Part shown: positions 18,549-27,100 of the stretch, piece by piece | How positions within the stretch are numbered: the stretch's first letter is position 1 | Layout: every line of letters begins with the position of its first letter | Translations under genes and position numbers: made by a program | Source: Gemmatimonadota bacterium | GTDB taxonomy: Bacteria > Gemmatimonadota > Gemmatimonadetes > Gemmatimonadales > GWC2-71-9 | Reading direction: 5' to 3' | Length of the DNA: 64,000 nt | Assembly: GCA_003222115.1 (NCBI GenBank) | Contig: QHUL01000055.1 | Coordinates: 1-64,000, forward strand | Notes under the pieces: model-generated | The model's database searches: none | What the model saw: the letters and a program-made list of their open reading frames with translations, nothing else | What the model was told of the DNA's origin: nothing

Positions 18549-20399
18549 TCACCACCCCACCGGCTTCGTCTGGTTCTGCCGCTCGAGCCAGGCCACGAGC
18601 GGCTGGAAGTAGTCCACCATCGCCGTCGCGTCCATCTGGCGCTCCCCAGTCGCGTCGGCGAGGATGTCCTGCCACGGCTTGCTCTGCCCCGCGGCGAGCA
18701 TGCGGGCGAGCTGCCGCCCCGCCGCAGCATTGCCGTACACGGAGCACCGGTACAGCGGCCCCGTCCAGCCCGCCGCCCGACACCAGGACCGGTGAAACTG
18801 GAACTGCAGGATCCGCGCGATGAAGTAACGGATGTACGGCACGTTCGCCGCAACGTGGTATTTCGCCGCAGGGTCGAAGTCCCGCTCCGAGCGCGCCGCC
18901 GGCTCGGCGACGCCCTGGTAGCGGTGCTTCAGGTCCCACCACGAGGCGTTGTAATGATCGGGCGTGATCTCGCCCGCGAACACGCCCCAGCGCCAGCCGT
19001 CCACCGCGAGCGCGAACGGCAGAAACGCGATCTTGTCGAGCGCGATGCGCAACAGCATCGCCGTGTCGCTCGCGGCGCTCGGCAAGCTGTCCAGGAGCCC
19101 GATCCGCCGGAGGTACTCGGGCGTCACCGACAGCGCGATCGCGTCCCCGATCGCCTCGTGGAAGCCGTCGTTCGCCCCGCCTTGGAACAGGTAGGGCTGG
19201 CTCTTGTAGGCGCGCTGGTAGAAGTTGTGCCCCAGCTCGTGATGGATCGTCACGAAGTCCTCGCCCGTCACCTGCATGCACATCTTCACCCGGAGGTCGT
19301 CTTTCCCATCGATGTCCCAGGCGCTCGCGTGACACACGACGTCGCGGTCGCGCGGCTTCGTGATCATCGAGCGCTCCCAGAACGTCGCCGGCAACGAATC
19401 GAAGCCGAGCGACGTGTAGAACCGCTCGCCGTAGCGCACCATGCCGCGCTCGTCCACGCGGTGCGCCACGAGCAGTCCGGTAAGGTCGACGCTCGGCGGC
19501 ACGCCGGACGGCGCGAGGAGGTCGTAGATGTTCTCCCAGTCCTGCGCCCACAGGTTGCCGAGCAGATGCGCCGGGATCATGCCCTTCGGCGGGACCACGC
19601 CCGGGCCGTATTTCTCCACGAGCCGAGCGCGCGCGTAGGCGTGCAGCTGGAGGTAGAGCGGCTTGAGCTGGCCCCACAGCCGGTCGATCTCGCGGACGAA
19701 CGCGTCGGCGGGCATGTCGTACCCGGTGCGCCACATCACGCCCACGTCGGCGAAGCCCAAGCCGCGGGCGCCCGCATTCGCCAGCGTGACGAAGCGGGCG
19801 TAGCGATCGCGCATGCCCACCGAGATGCGGTGCCACCCCTGCCACGCGGCGGCCAGCTCCGCCGGATCGCGGCTTGACGCCATGATGCGCTCGATGTCCG
19901 TGATCTGGAGGCACTCCTCCGGGGTCCGGCAGTAGGTGCCCTTCCCGTAGTCGGCCTGCATGCTGCTCGTGAGGCGCGTGAGCTCGGCGGCCTCGCGCGC
20001 GTCGGGGGGCGGCGGCGCCGGGAGCGAGAGCTTGAGCAGCAGGAGCTTGCGCCTGAGGTCGGGCGGCAGCCGCAGTCGCTCGTAGCGCCGCGCCTGCGTG
20101 GCCAGATCGCGCGTGGCGACGCCGTTGGCTTCCTGCGCTTGCGCCGTCAGCTCTTCGGAGTCGAAGGTGATGTAGGTGTTCGCCACCCAATCGGCGCGGG
20201 CCGCCTTGACGCCCAGGTCGTTGAGAACGGATTCGGCGCGCGCCATGAACGCCGCGGCGTCCGCGACGGTCGGCGGCCGCGCCCCACGCGAGCCCGCGGC
20301 CTGGGCGGCCGCGGGCGCGTCTGCGAGTGCCGCGCGCAGCGCGGCGGCGATGAGGATTGAGGTGTGCAACGAGCAGCGGGTCGGTCGGACGTAGGGCAT
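18549..20399 (-). CDS. M2 family peptidyl-dipeptidase (ACE-like)
   Basis: The 616-residue protein has a signal peptide (about residues 1-34, ending APAAAQA) and the M2 domain. The zinc motif HHELGH (HExxH) is followed by the third ligand Glu in GFHEAIGDAI, and family landmarks such as MCMQVTGEDFVTIHHELGHN, KPRDRDVVCHASAWD and PYIRYFIARILQFQFHRSWC are all present. Members remove C-terminal dipeptides from oligopeptides in the periplasm or outside the cell. The start at ATG 20399 lacks an obvious ribosome site; a TTG about 10 codons in is an alternative. It sits between the JAB protein and the SH3-type lipoprotein on the minus strand. Confidence 0.93.
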   Translation of the reverse strand: MPYVRPTRCSLHTSILIAAALRAALADAPAAAQAAGSRGARPPTVADAAAFMARAESVLNDLGVKAARADWVANTYITFDSEELTAQAQEANGVATRDLATQARRYERLRLPPDLRRKLLLLKLSLPAPPPPDAREAAELTRLTSSMQADYGKGTYCRTPEECLQITDIERIMASSRDPAELAAAWQGWHRISVGMRDRYARFVTLANAGARGLGFADVGVMWRTGYDMPADAFVREIDRLWGQLKPLYLQLHAYARARLVEKYGPGVVPPKGMIPAHLLGNLWAQDWENIYDLLAPSGVPPSVDLTGLLVAHRVDERGMVRYGERFYTSLGFDSLPATFWERSMITKPRDRDVVCHASAWDIDGKDDLRVKMCMQVTGEDFVTIHHELGHNFYQRAYKSQPYLFQGGANDGFHEAIGDAIALSVTPEYLRRIGLLDSLPSAASDTAMLLRIALDKIAFLPFALAVDGWRWGVFAGEITPDHYNASWWDLKHRYQGVAEPAARSERDFDPAAKYHVAANVPYIRYFIARILQFQFHRSWCRAAGWTGPLYRCSVYGNAAAGRQLARMLAAGQSKPWQDILADATGERQMDATAMVDYFQPLVAWLERQNQTKPVGW

Positions 20400-20431
20400 C
20401 GCCCTACGCTACACCCGCCGGGCTGATTCGG

Positions 20432-21070
20432 CTACTCGCCCCCGACCGGATCACTCGACCCGGCGTGCTGGGTGCTGTTCCCGCGCTGGGGCCGCCCTGG
20501 GGCAGGTCGAGCCACGCGCGGGTCGCCGAGCGGCGTCGAGCGCTCAACCAGGCCGCGGCCGATCCATACGACGTGGTCGCCGCACATGATCGCGTCGACC
20601 GGATAGTCGTTCAAGCGGAACGATTGGCCGTCCGAGCTCGGTACCTGGGTGCCCGGGAAGTAGTACCAGCACCGCTCGCCCGTCGGATGGCTATGGATCA
20701 TCCCGACCGTGCCACTCCAGCCGGCACGCTCACAGGTTTGCTTGGGGATGACGCGTGTGGGCGTGGACTCCTCGGGTTCGACGTCGGCGGGCGCGATCCG
20801 TGTCACGACGACCACCCCGGCCAACACCTCGCCGATCATGCAGCCCATGAACTCGGTCGAGAACGAGCGGTACTGGAGCAGCAGGAAGCGCCGCGCCTGG
20901 GCCGACAGGACGAGCGCGCGGGGGGCGTTCGCGGCGCTCAGCTCGTGCGCCGCGGCCGACCGCGCCAGGCGCGCGGGCTCGGGCTGCAGGGCGAGCAGCG
21001 ACACGATCCCCAAGGTCGCACCCAGCGGGCGCAACACGCGCAGCAGCGTCCCCATCGAACCAGCGATCAT
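20432..21070 (-). CDS. Membrane-anchored JAB/MPN-type metallopeptidase
   Basis: The start is set at ATG 21070, which follows GAGGTG; a longer upstream reading is poorly composed. The 212-residue protein has an N-terminal hydrophobic helix (LGATLGIVSLLAL) and then a domain with JAB elements: Glu in EVLAGVVVVTRI (about residue 79), the pair HSH in GMIHSHPTGERC (about 125-127) and Ser/Asp in QVPSSDGQSF. These are the expected zinc ligands of JAMM isopeptidases, though the spacing between HSHP and the Ser-Asp pair is longer than usual. It may be a periplasmic peptidase; no ubiquitin-like partner is visible nearby. It is divergent from rpsF. Confidence 0.7.
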   Translation of the reverse strand: MIAGSMGTLLRVLRPLGATLGIVSLLALQPEPARLARSAAAHELSAANAPRALVLSAQARRFLLLQYRSFSTEFMGCMIGEVLAGVVVVTRIAPADVEPEESTPTRVIPKQTCERAGWSGTVGMIHSHPTGERCWYYFPGTQVPSSDGQSFRLNDYPVDAIMCGDHVVWIGRGLVERSTPLGDPRVARPAPGRPQRGNSTQHAGSSDPVGGE

Positions 21071-21282
21071 GCGGCTCACCTCGTTCCAGCCCTCGGCCTC
21101 GGAACCAGCTCCGGGGTCCTGCTCGCACCATTTTTCGCAAGTCGAGTGCCACGGGGGACCAATTGCTGTGGCCACAGCCAAGTCGTTGCGCGCCGATACG
21201 TTTGGAGGCGGTGATTTCCCCGGGTGACGGCTATCACCCAGTGCAATCAGAGGTCAACCTCGTGAATTTCGCGGCATCGGAG

Positions 21283-21298
21283 TGTGATCTGGATCACG
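21283..21298. promoter_or_regulatory. CRP-type operator upstream of rpsF
   Basis: TGTGATCTGGATCACG contains a perfect GTGATC/GATCAC dyad and matches the CRP consensus at nearly every half-site base. Its centre lies about 76 bp upstream of the start site expected from the rpsF promoter, a spacing compatible with class I activation. The Crp protein encoded at 43157 keeps the recognition-helix residues that read TGTGA. The site lies in the 358-bp gap between the JAB gene and rpsF; apart from this site and the promoter I see only a GAGGTCAACCTC palindrome (21250-21261) there. Confidence 0.6.
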
Positions 21299-21331
21299 CG
21301 CATGCACTTTTCTGGAGCCTCAGGCCGGCCC

Positions 21332-21360
21332 TTTACCCCCCGCCGGCCCCTGTCTATCTT
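21332..21360 (+). promoter_or_regulatory. Putative promoter of the rpsF operon
   Basis: TTTACC (21332-21337) and TATCTT (21355-21360) are separated by 17 bp, and the -10 is in the recurrent context GTCTATCTTTT. Transcription would start near 21367, leaving a leader of about 60 nt before ATG 21429, with a strong ribosome site (GGGAGGTG) at its end. Confidence 0.5.
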
Positions 21361-21428
21361 TTCGCCCCACAAATCCCCTACTCGGTGCCGCACCAGCGCC
21401 GGGTCGTCGACGACCAAAGGGAGGTGTC

Positions 21429-21794
21429 ATGCCTCGTCGCTACGAGACGGTCTACATCTTCGACAGCGCGCTGGAAGATTCCGCGGTCAACGAAAAGCTC
21501 GAGAAATTCCACGCCCTCCTGACCAAGGACGGCAAGGGCTCGATCACGAACGTCGCCCACTGGGGCAAGCGCACTCTCGCCTACGCAATCAAGACCAAGG
21601 ACACGGGCTACTACGTCGTGGCGCAGTTCGAGGCCGCGGCGGAGCTCCTCCCCGAGTACGAGCGCGTCGTGAAGCTCGACGAGGGGGTGTTGCGGTTTCT
21701 GGTCGTCGTTTCGGAGGGTTTGCCGGCCAAACCCGAAGCCGCGCCTGCCGTGGTCCCAGCCGAGGTGGACGAGATCGAGGAGGAGGAAGCATGA
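21429..21794 (+). CDS. rpsF: Ribosomal protein bS6
   Basis: The 121-residue protein has the S6 fold elements [40 protein letters not shown] and [10 protein letters not shown], and ends in an acidic tail (VDEIEEEEA) that is common for S6. It binds bS18 in the small-subunit platform, and rpsR follows directly with an ATGA overlap. It is the first gene of the rpsF-rpsR-DUF2232-rplI cluster, preceded by a good ribosome site. Confidence 0.96.
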   Translation: MPRRYETVYIFDSALEDSAVNEKLEKFHALLTKDGKGSITNVAHWGKRTLAYAIKTKDTGYYVVAQFEAAAELLPEYERVVKLDEGVLRFLVVVSEGLPAKPEAAPAVVPAEVDEIEEEEA

Positions 21795-22012
21795 GACGGC
21801 CGTCCAAGACCTGTCCCGTATGCGAGTCGGGCGTGCGCGTGCTCGATTACAAGGACGAGCGCACGCTCGGGCGCTTCCTGACCGAGCGCGGCAAGATCCT
21901 GCCGAGCCGCTTGTCGGGGATGTGCGCGCGGCACCAGCGCCAGCTCGCGACCGCGATCAAGCGGGCGCGGCAGCTCGCGTTGCTGCCCTACATCAAGGGA
22001 TACGGCGGTTGA
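21791..22012 (+). CDS. rpsR: Ribosomal protein bS18
   Basis: This 73-residue protein begins [20 protein letters not shown] and carries the S18 core [20 protein letters not shown] followed by [26 protein letters not shown] together with the later Cys and His (MCARH) suggests a zinc-binding form. The ATG overlaps the rpsF stop, and the final TGA overlaps the TTG start of the next gene. It pairs with bS6 in the 30S platform. Confidence 0.96.
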   Translation: MRRPSKTCPVCESGVRVLDYKDERTLGRFLTERGKILPSRLSGMCARHQRQLATAIKRARQLALLPYIKGYGG

Positions 22013-22920
22013 CTACTCCCACCCCCCGGCCCTGGCGCCTCGTCGCCGGCACGGTCGCGTTCGCGGCGTGGGCGCCGCCCAGTCTGGTTGGGCTGCCCTT
22101 CGCCGCGCTGATGCTCGCGACCCGGCCCCGCGCGCGCGCCGAATGGCTGCCGGCGCTCGCGGTGGGGGTCACGAGCATCGCGCTGCTCGTCGCCCCCGCG
22201 GGCGACCTGCTGACGGGCCTCGTGCGCGCCTACATTGTGCTCGCGACCGCGGCGTTCCTCGCCGTCACCCTCGCCGTCCGGGCCAACGGCGTTTTCGGGC
22301 GCGCGCTCTGGTCGAGCCTGGCGGCGGGTATCGCCGCGCTGGCGCTGGCGCGCGTGCTGGGCGGCGCGACGGCGTGGCAGGCCCTGCACTGGGAGGCGAC
22401 CCGCCAGGCCAGCGGGACGATGCGCTTCCTGGTGGAGCTGGAGCCGCAGCTATTCGTCGCCTTCGAGCCGGTGGTGCGCTTCGTGAGCGACACGATCCCG
22501 GCGACGCTCACGCTCCAGAGCATCGCGGGCCTGGCCCTCGCGTGGCAGTGGCACCGGCGCGTCGCCCGGCGTCCGTTCGGACCCGGCCTGGGGCCGTTCC
22601 GCGAGTTTCGCTTCGGCGACCACTGGGTGTGGGCGCTGGTGGCGGCGTTGACGGTCTGGATCACGCCGCTGCTCGCGGGCCTCAAGGCCGTGGCGCTCAA
22701 CCTCGGGGTCGTGCTGGGCGCGCTGTATCTCCTGCGGGGGCTCGCCATAGTGATCGCCTTCGCCGCCGCGTTCGGGATCTCGCCGGCGGCGCTCGTCGTG
22801 TGCGGCGCCATCTCCGCGGTGCTCGCCGTGCCGCTGCTGTTCCTGGTGCCGGGGCTCGCGACCCTGGGCGTGACCGATACCTGGCTGGAATTCCGCCGCC
22901 GCCTCAAGGCCGCGGCGTAA
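22009..22920 (+). CDS. DUF2232/YybS-like membrane protein
   Basis: The start is TTG 22009, overlapping the rpsR stop (TTGA), giving 303 residues. About eight hydrophobic segments are visible, for example [55 protein letters not shown] and the last [19 protein letters not shown]. Membrane proteins of the DUF2232 (YybS) family are commonly encoded between rpsR and rplI, which supports the assignment by position as well as topology. Function is unknown; some relatives look like transporter S-components. Confidence 0.75.
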   Translation: MTTPTPRPWRLVAGTVAFAAWAPPSLVGLPFAALMLATRPRARAEWLPALAVGVTSIALLVAPAGDLLTGLVRAYIVLATAAFLAVTLAVRANGVFGRALWSSLAAGIAALALARVLGGATAWQALHWEATRQASGTMRFLVELEPQLFVAFEPVVRFVSDTIPATLTLQSIAGLALAWQWHRRVARRPFGPGLGPFREFRFGDHWVWALVAALTVWITPLLAGLKAVALNLGVVLGALYLLRGLAIVIAFAAAFGISPAALVVCGAISAVLAVPLLFLVPGLATLGVTDTWLEFRRRLKAAA

Positions 22921-22937
22921 CGATCGAAAGGATCGCG

Positions 22938-23381
22938 ATGGAGATCATCCTGCGAGAGGACGTGCAGCACCTCGGCCGCGCGGGCGAGATCGTGAAGGTA
23001 AAGGACGGCTACGCGCGCAACTATCTCCTGCCCAAGGGGCTCGCCTACCCGGCCACCGAGGCCAACAAGAAGCGGATCACCTACGAAGCGGAGCGGTTGG
23101 CCAAGCAGCGCCTCGCCGAGAAGGAGGCGGCCGTCTCGGAGGCCCAGCGGCTCACCGGCATCGAGCTCAGCTTCTCCGTGAAGGTCGGGGAAGAGGACAA
23201 GCTCTACGGCTCGGTCACGGCGGGCGATATCCAGCGCCGGCTCGCGGAACAGGAACTGCACGTGGACAAGCGGCAGATCGACCTGCCCGAGCCGATCCGC
23301 GCGCTGGGCGACTTCCAGGTCGGCATCAAGATCCACCCGGACGTCCGACCCGAGATCGTGGTGCACGTGGTAAAGGAATGA
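22938..23381 (+). CDS. rplI: Ribosomal protein bL9
   Basis: The 147-residue protein has the N-terminal L9 domain (MEIILREDVQHLGRAGEIVK and VKDGYARNYLLPKGLAYPAT), the long connecting helix rich in Ala, Glu and Lys, and the C-terminal domain (GEEDKLYGSVTAGDIQRRLA). This is the usual full length. It stabilises 23S rRNA at the base of the L1 stalk. It follows DUF2232 by 17 bp, with a ribosome site GAAAGGA. Confidence 0.97.
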   Translation: MEIILREDVQHLGRAGEIVKVKDGYARNYLLPKGLAYPATEANKKRITYEAERLAKQRLAEKEAAVSEAQRLTGIELSFSVKVGEEDKLYGSVTAGDIQRRLAEQELHVDKRQIDLPEPIRALGDFQVGIKIHPDVRPEIVVHVVKE

Positions 23382-23423
23382 CGTCGGGGGTGGGGAACGG
23401 AACAAACGGGTGCCCGTCCCGCT

Positions 23424-23831
23424 ATGACTAGCAGGCACGGGCCACGGCGGAAGGCCCCGAGCCCCGGCCCGCAGGGCGCTGCGGACGCGCTGCGGCTCGT
23501 GACCGAGGCCCTGGTGGATCGCAAAGCCCAGGAGCCCGTGGTGCTGGACCTGCGGGGGCTCACCACTGCGACGGATTACTTCGTCATTGCGTCCGGGACG
23601 TCGGACGCGCATGTGCGGGGCATGGCGGAGCACCTGATGACGGTCCTGGCGCCCAAGGGGATCGAGCCGCATCACGTCGAAGGGTTGCCGCAGGGCCGGT
23701 GGGTGCTGCTCGATTACGTGGATTTCGTGGTGCACGTGTTCCACCCCGAGTTGCGCGAGTTCTACCAGCTCGAGCGTCTCTGGGGAGACGCCCCGGTGGT
23801 CGCCCCCGGGGATCCTCGACGGGAAGGATGA
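23424..23831 (+). CDS. rsfS: Ribosome silencing factor RsfS
   Basis: The 135-residue protein contains the RsfS/Iojap signature VVLDLRGLTTATDYFVIASG (about residues 39-58), the MAEHLMTVL helix and GRWVLLDYVDFVVHVFHPEL with the conserved WxLLDxxxxVVHxF pattern. It binds uL14 and blocks subunit joining when nutrients are scarce. The first 15 residues are basic and Pro-rich, an extension. Its TGA overlaps an ATG at 23828, so the following outer-membrane gene is probably translationally linked. Confidence 0.93.
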   Translation: MTSRHGPRRKAPSPGPQGAADALRLVTEALVDRKAQEPVVLDLRGLTTATDYFVIASGTSDAHVRGMAEHLMTVLAPKGIEPHHVEGLPQGRWVLLDYVDFVVHVFHPELREFYQLERLWGDAPVVAPGDPRREG

Positions 23832-23836
23832 CCCTC

Positions 23837-26800
23837 ATGCGACGGACGTTCGTGGCCGCGCTAGCGGCGCTTGCGCTGGGCGGCGCGACGCCGCTCGCGG
23901 CGCAGTACTTCGGGCAGAACAAGGTCCAGTACCGGACCTTCGACTTCAAGGTCATCCAAACCGAACACTTCGAGGTGTATTTCTACGACCAGGAGCGCGC
24001 CGCCGCGCTCGACGCCGCGCGCATAGCGGAGCGGGCCTACGCCCGGCTGTCGCGCGTGCTGCACCACCAGTTCCAGAGCCGCAAGCCCATCATCCTCTAC
24101 GCCTCCCAGTCCGACTTCCAGCAGACCAACGCCATCGGAGGCGAGATCAGCGAAGCGACGGGCGGCGTCACGGAGTTCTTCAAGCACCGCATGGTGCTGC
24201 CATTCACGGGCTCCTACGCCGAGCTCGAGCACGTGATGCAGCACGAGATGGTGCACCAGTTCCAATACGACGTGTTCAGTCACGGCCGCGCCGGCGCCGG
24301 CGTCGGGACGATCATCAGCGTCAACCCGCCGCTCTGGTTCATGGAGGGGATGGCGGAGTACCTCTCGATCGGCCCCATCGACCCCCACACGGCCATGTGG
24401 CTGCGGGACGCGTCGCTCGAGGGGCACCTCCCCACGATCGAGCAGCTCACCTACGATCCGCGGATCTTCCCCTATCGCTTCGGGCACGCCCTGTGGGCCT
24501 ACATCGGCGAGAAGTGGGGCGACGAGGTGATCGGCGAAATCCTCCAGTCCTCGACGTCGGGCGGCGTGGCGGGGGCGTTCAAGCGCGCCCTCGGGCTCTC
24601 GCTCGATGAGCTCTCGAACGAGTGGCGGGACGCCGTGCAGACGACCTACCTCCCCGAGCTGGGCGAGCACTACCGCGCCCGCCGCATCGCGCAGGCCCTG
24701 CTCACGGAGAAGCGCTCCGACGGGACGCTGCATCTCGCGCCAGCCCTCACCCCGGACGGACGCCAGATCGCCTTCTTCGGGGAGCGGAATTCCTTCTTCG
24801 TCGATCTCTACCTCGCCGACGCGGAGACGGGGAGGGTGCTGCGCCGTCTGGTGAAGTCGACGCTCAACAACAACTACGAGAGCCTGCGCTTCATCAACTC
24901 GGCGGGCACCTACTCCCCCGACGGCCGCTACTTCGCGATCGCGGCGAAGCACAAGGACAAGGATGACCTGGTCATCCTCGACGCCAAGGGGGGCAAGGAG
25001 GTGCGGCGCATCAAGGTGCCCCTCAACGGGCTCACGACGCCCTCCTGGTCGCCCGACGGCCAGGAGCTCGTGTTCACGGGCTACGACGGCGGCCTCTCCG
25101 ACCTCTTCGTCGTCCACGCGGACGGCAGCGACCTGCGCCGCCTCACGCGGGACAAGTACGCCGATCTCCAGCCCGCCTGGTCGCCGGACGGCAAGACGAT
25201 CGCCTTCACCACCGACCGCGGCCCCGAGACGGACTTCGGGGAGCTGCGGTTCGGCAACATGCGGATCGCCTTGTACCATCTCGCGGACGGGAAGATCGAG
25301 CTGCTGCCGCACATGGAGCGGGGCAAGAACATCGACCCGGTGTGGGCGCCCGACGGCAAGTCGCTCGCCTTCGTGTCCGACCGTACGACCATCAGTAACG
25401 TCTTCCTCTACGACTTCGCGGACGGGAAGGTCTACCAGTTGACCGACCTGTTCACGGGCGCGTCGGGAATCACGCCGCTCTCGCCCGTGCTCTCGTGGGC
25501 GCGCGAGGCGGACCGGCTCGCGTTCGCCTACTACGAGGACGGCGAGTACAACGTCTACGCGGTGGACAACCCACGCTCGCTCAAGCGGCAGCCCTATCAG
25601 GAGCCGGCGACGCCGCCCGTCGCTTCGCTGCTCGCCGTCACGCGGCGGGACACCGCCCGGGTCGCGGCACCGGCCGTGTCACCGGCCCTGCAGCCGCGCG
25701 AGGCGGCGTCGGTGTACCGCTCGCCCACGGGCTTCCGCGCCTCCGCCGTGGCCCCTCAGGCGGGAGACACGGGCGCGGGCGCGCCGCTCTCGGTGCGCTC
25801 CCTGCTCGACTCGGCGACGCTCGCTCTCCCCGACACGACCGAGTTCACGATCCGGCCGTACCGCACGCGCTTCTCGGCCGACTACATCGCGCGGCCCACC
25901 GTCGGTTACGCCCGCGACAACTTCGGCAACGGGTTTTTCGGCGGGTCCGCGATCTCGCTGTCGGACATCCTCGGCAACCACACGCTGGTGTTCGCCGCGG
26001 CGGTGAACGGCCGCCTGGTCGAGGCCCAAGTGCTGGCCGCGTACGTCAACCAGACGCACCGGCTCAACTGGCTGACCGGGTTCTCGCAAGAGCCGTATTA
26101 CTACTACCTGCCGACCGTGGTCGAGCCGAACCCGGACGGCAGCAACACCTTCATTCTCACGCCGCAGATCCAGCGCTTCGTCATCCGCGACGCGTTCGCC
26201 GACGCTTACTACCCGCTCAGCCGCTTCACGCGCGTGGAGTTCGGAGTGCACGCCACCAACATCGGCCAGGCGATCCTGCAGCAGCCCTATCTCGTGGACC
26301 AGTTCGGGAACGTCCTCGCCGTCGGGGACGCCGTGACGCAACATCTGCCGGGCATCAATTACGTGAGCCCGTCCCTCGGGCTCGTGCACGACAACTCGCT
26401 GTTCGGCTACACCGGCCCCTTCGCGGGCTCGCGCTCCCGCCTCGAGGTCTCGCCCAGCCTCGGTGACTGGCGGTTCATCAGCGGCCTCGCCGACTGGCGG
26501 CGCTATTTCTTCGCGCGGCCCTTCACGCTGGCCGTCCGCGGCCTGTTTTTCGGGCGCTCCGGCCGCGACGCGAACCAGTTTCAGAGCTTCCTGGGAAGCA
26601 CGGACCTGCTCCGCGGCTACACCGCGGGATCCCTCATCAACAACGAGTGCGCCCAGGCCGCACCCACGTCCGGCGGGGTCACCGGGTGCCCGGATCTCGA
26701 CCGGCTGCTCGGGTCGAAGATCGCCGTGGCCAACGTCGAGCTACGCTTCCCGCTGACCCGCAACCTCGTGCTCGGCTTCCTGCCGGTCGGCCTGCCCCCG

Positions 26801-27037
26801 ATCGAGGCCGCGCTGTTCTACGACTTGGGTCTCGCCTGGAACGCGGGGGACCAGATCGAGTGGCAGCGCGCCCCCGGGGACGACGTCGAGCACGTGCGGC
26901 AGCCGTTGAAGAGCTGGGGCGGCTCGATTCGGGCCAACGTGCTGGGCCTCCTGATCCTGCGCTTGGACTACACCAAGCCGCTCGACCGCACGCACGGCAA
27001 CCCGTACTGGACCGTCAGCATCGGCCCGACGTTCTAA
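23837..27037 (+). CDS. Gluzincin peptidase / TolB propeller / outer-membrane barrel fusion
   Basis: This 1066-residue exported protein (signal MRRTFVAALAALALGGATPL, cleaved near AAQ) combines three modules. Residues about 30-260 form a gluzincin domain with the zinc motif HEMVH (about 136-140) and Glu in EGMAEYLS about 35 residues later. Residues about 290-610 are PD40/TolB propeller repeats (for example TPSWSPDGQELVFTGYDGGL, LQPAWSPDGKTIAFTTDRG, IDPVWAPDGKSLAFVSDRT). From about 670 to the end is an Omp85-like beta barrel with the L6-type motif LRGY near 924 and the closing strand WTVSIGPTF with C-terminal Phe. ATG 23837 is preferred for its spacing from GGGAAGG; ATG 23828 is the alternative. 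It may act in envelope biogenesis. Confidence 0.85.
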   Translation: MRRTFVAALAALALGGATPLAAQYFGQNKVQYRTFDFKVIQTEHFEVYFYDQERAAALDAARIAERAYARLSRVLHHQFQSRKPIILYASQSDFQQTNAIGGEISEATGGVTEFFKHRMVLPFTGSYAELEHVMQHEMVHQFQYDVFSHGRAGAGVGTIISVNPPLWFMEGMAEYLSIGPIDPHTAMWLRDASLEGHLPTIEQLTYDPRIFPYRFGHALWAYIGEKWGDEVIGEILQSSTSGGVAGAFKRALGLSLDELSNEWRDAVQTTYLPELGEHYRARRIAQALLTEKRSDGTLHLAPALTPDGRQIAFFGERNSFFVDLYLADAETGRVLRRLVKSTLNNNYESLRFINSAGTYSPDGRYFAIAAKHKDKDDLVILDAKGGKEVRRIKVPLNGLTTPSWSPDGQELVFTGYDGGLSDLFVVHADGSDLRRLTRDKYADLQPAWSPDGKTIAFTTDRGPETDFGELRFGNMRIALYHLADGKIELLPHMERGKNIDPVWAPDGKSLAFVSDRTTISNVFLYDFADGKVYQLTDLFTGASGITPLSPVLSWAREADRLAFAYYEDGEYNVYAVDNPRSLKRQPYQEPATPPVASLLAVTRRDTARVAAPAVSPALQPREAASVYRSPTGFRASAVAPQAGDTGAGAPLSVRSLLDSATLALPDTTEFTIRPYRTRFSADYIARPTVGYARDNFGNGFFGGSAISLSDILGNHTLVFAAAVNGRLVEAQVLAAYVNQTHRLNWLTGFSQEPYYYYLPTVVEPNPDGSNTFILTPQIQRFVIRDAFADAYYPLSRFTRVEFGVHATNIGQAILQQPYLVDQFGNVLAVGDAVTQHLPGINYVSPSLGLVHDNSLFGYTGPFAGSRSRLEVSPSLGDWRFISGLADWRRYFFARPFTLAVRGLFFGRSGRDANQFQSFLGSTDLLRGYTAGSLINNECAQAAPTSGGVTGCPDLDRLLGSKIAVANVELRFPLTRNLVLGFLPVGLPPIEAALFYDLGLAWNAGDQIEWQRAPGDDVEHVRQPLKSWGGSIRANVLGLLILRLDYTKPLDRTHGNPYWTVSIGPTF

Positions 27038-27056
27038 CTCCGCGCTGCTAAAACAC

Positions 27057-27085
27057 TTGTGCTGGCCTCGCCGGTCGTCTATTTT
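27057..27085 (+). promoter_or_regulatory. Promoter of the SPOR-smc operon
   Basis: TTGTGC (27057-27062), a 17-bp spacer and TATTTT (27080-27085) lie in the context GTCTATTTTG just after the stop of the barrel fusion. It overlaps the GTG codons at 27059 and 27086, which argues for translation starting at TTG 27101 instead. Confidence 0.55.
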
Positions 27086-27100
27086 GTGCGGCGAGGCCCA

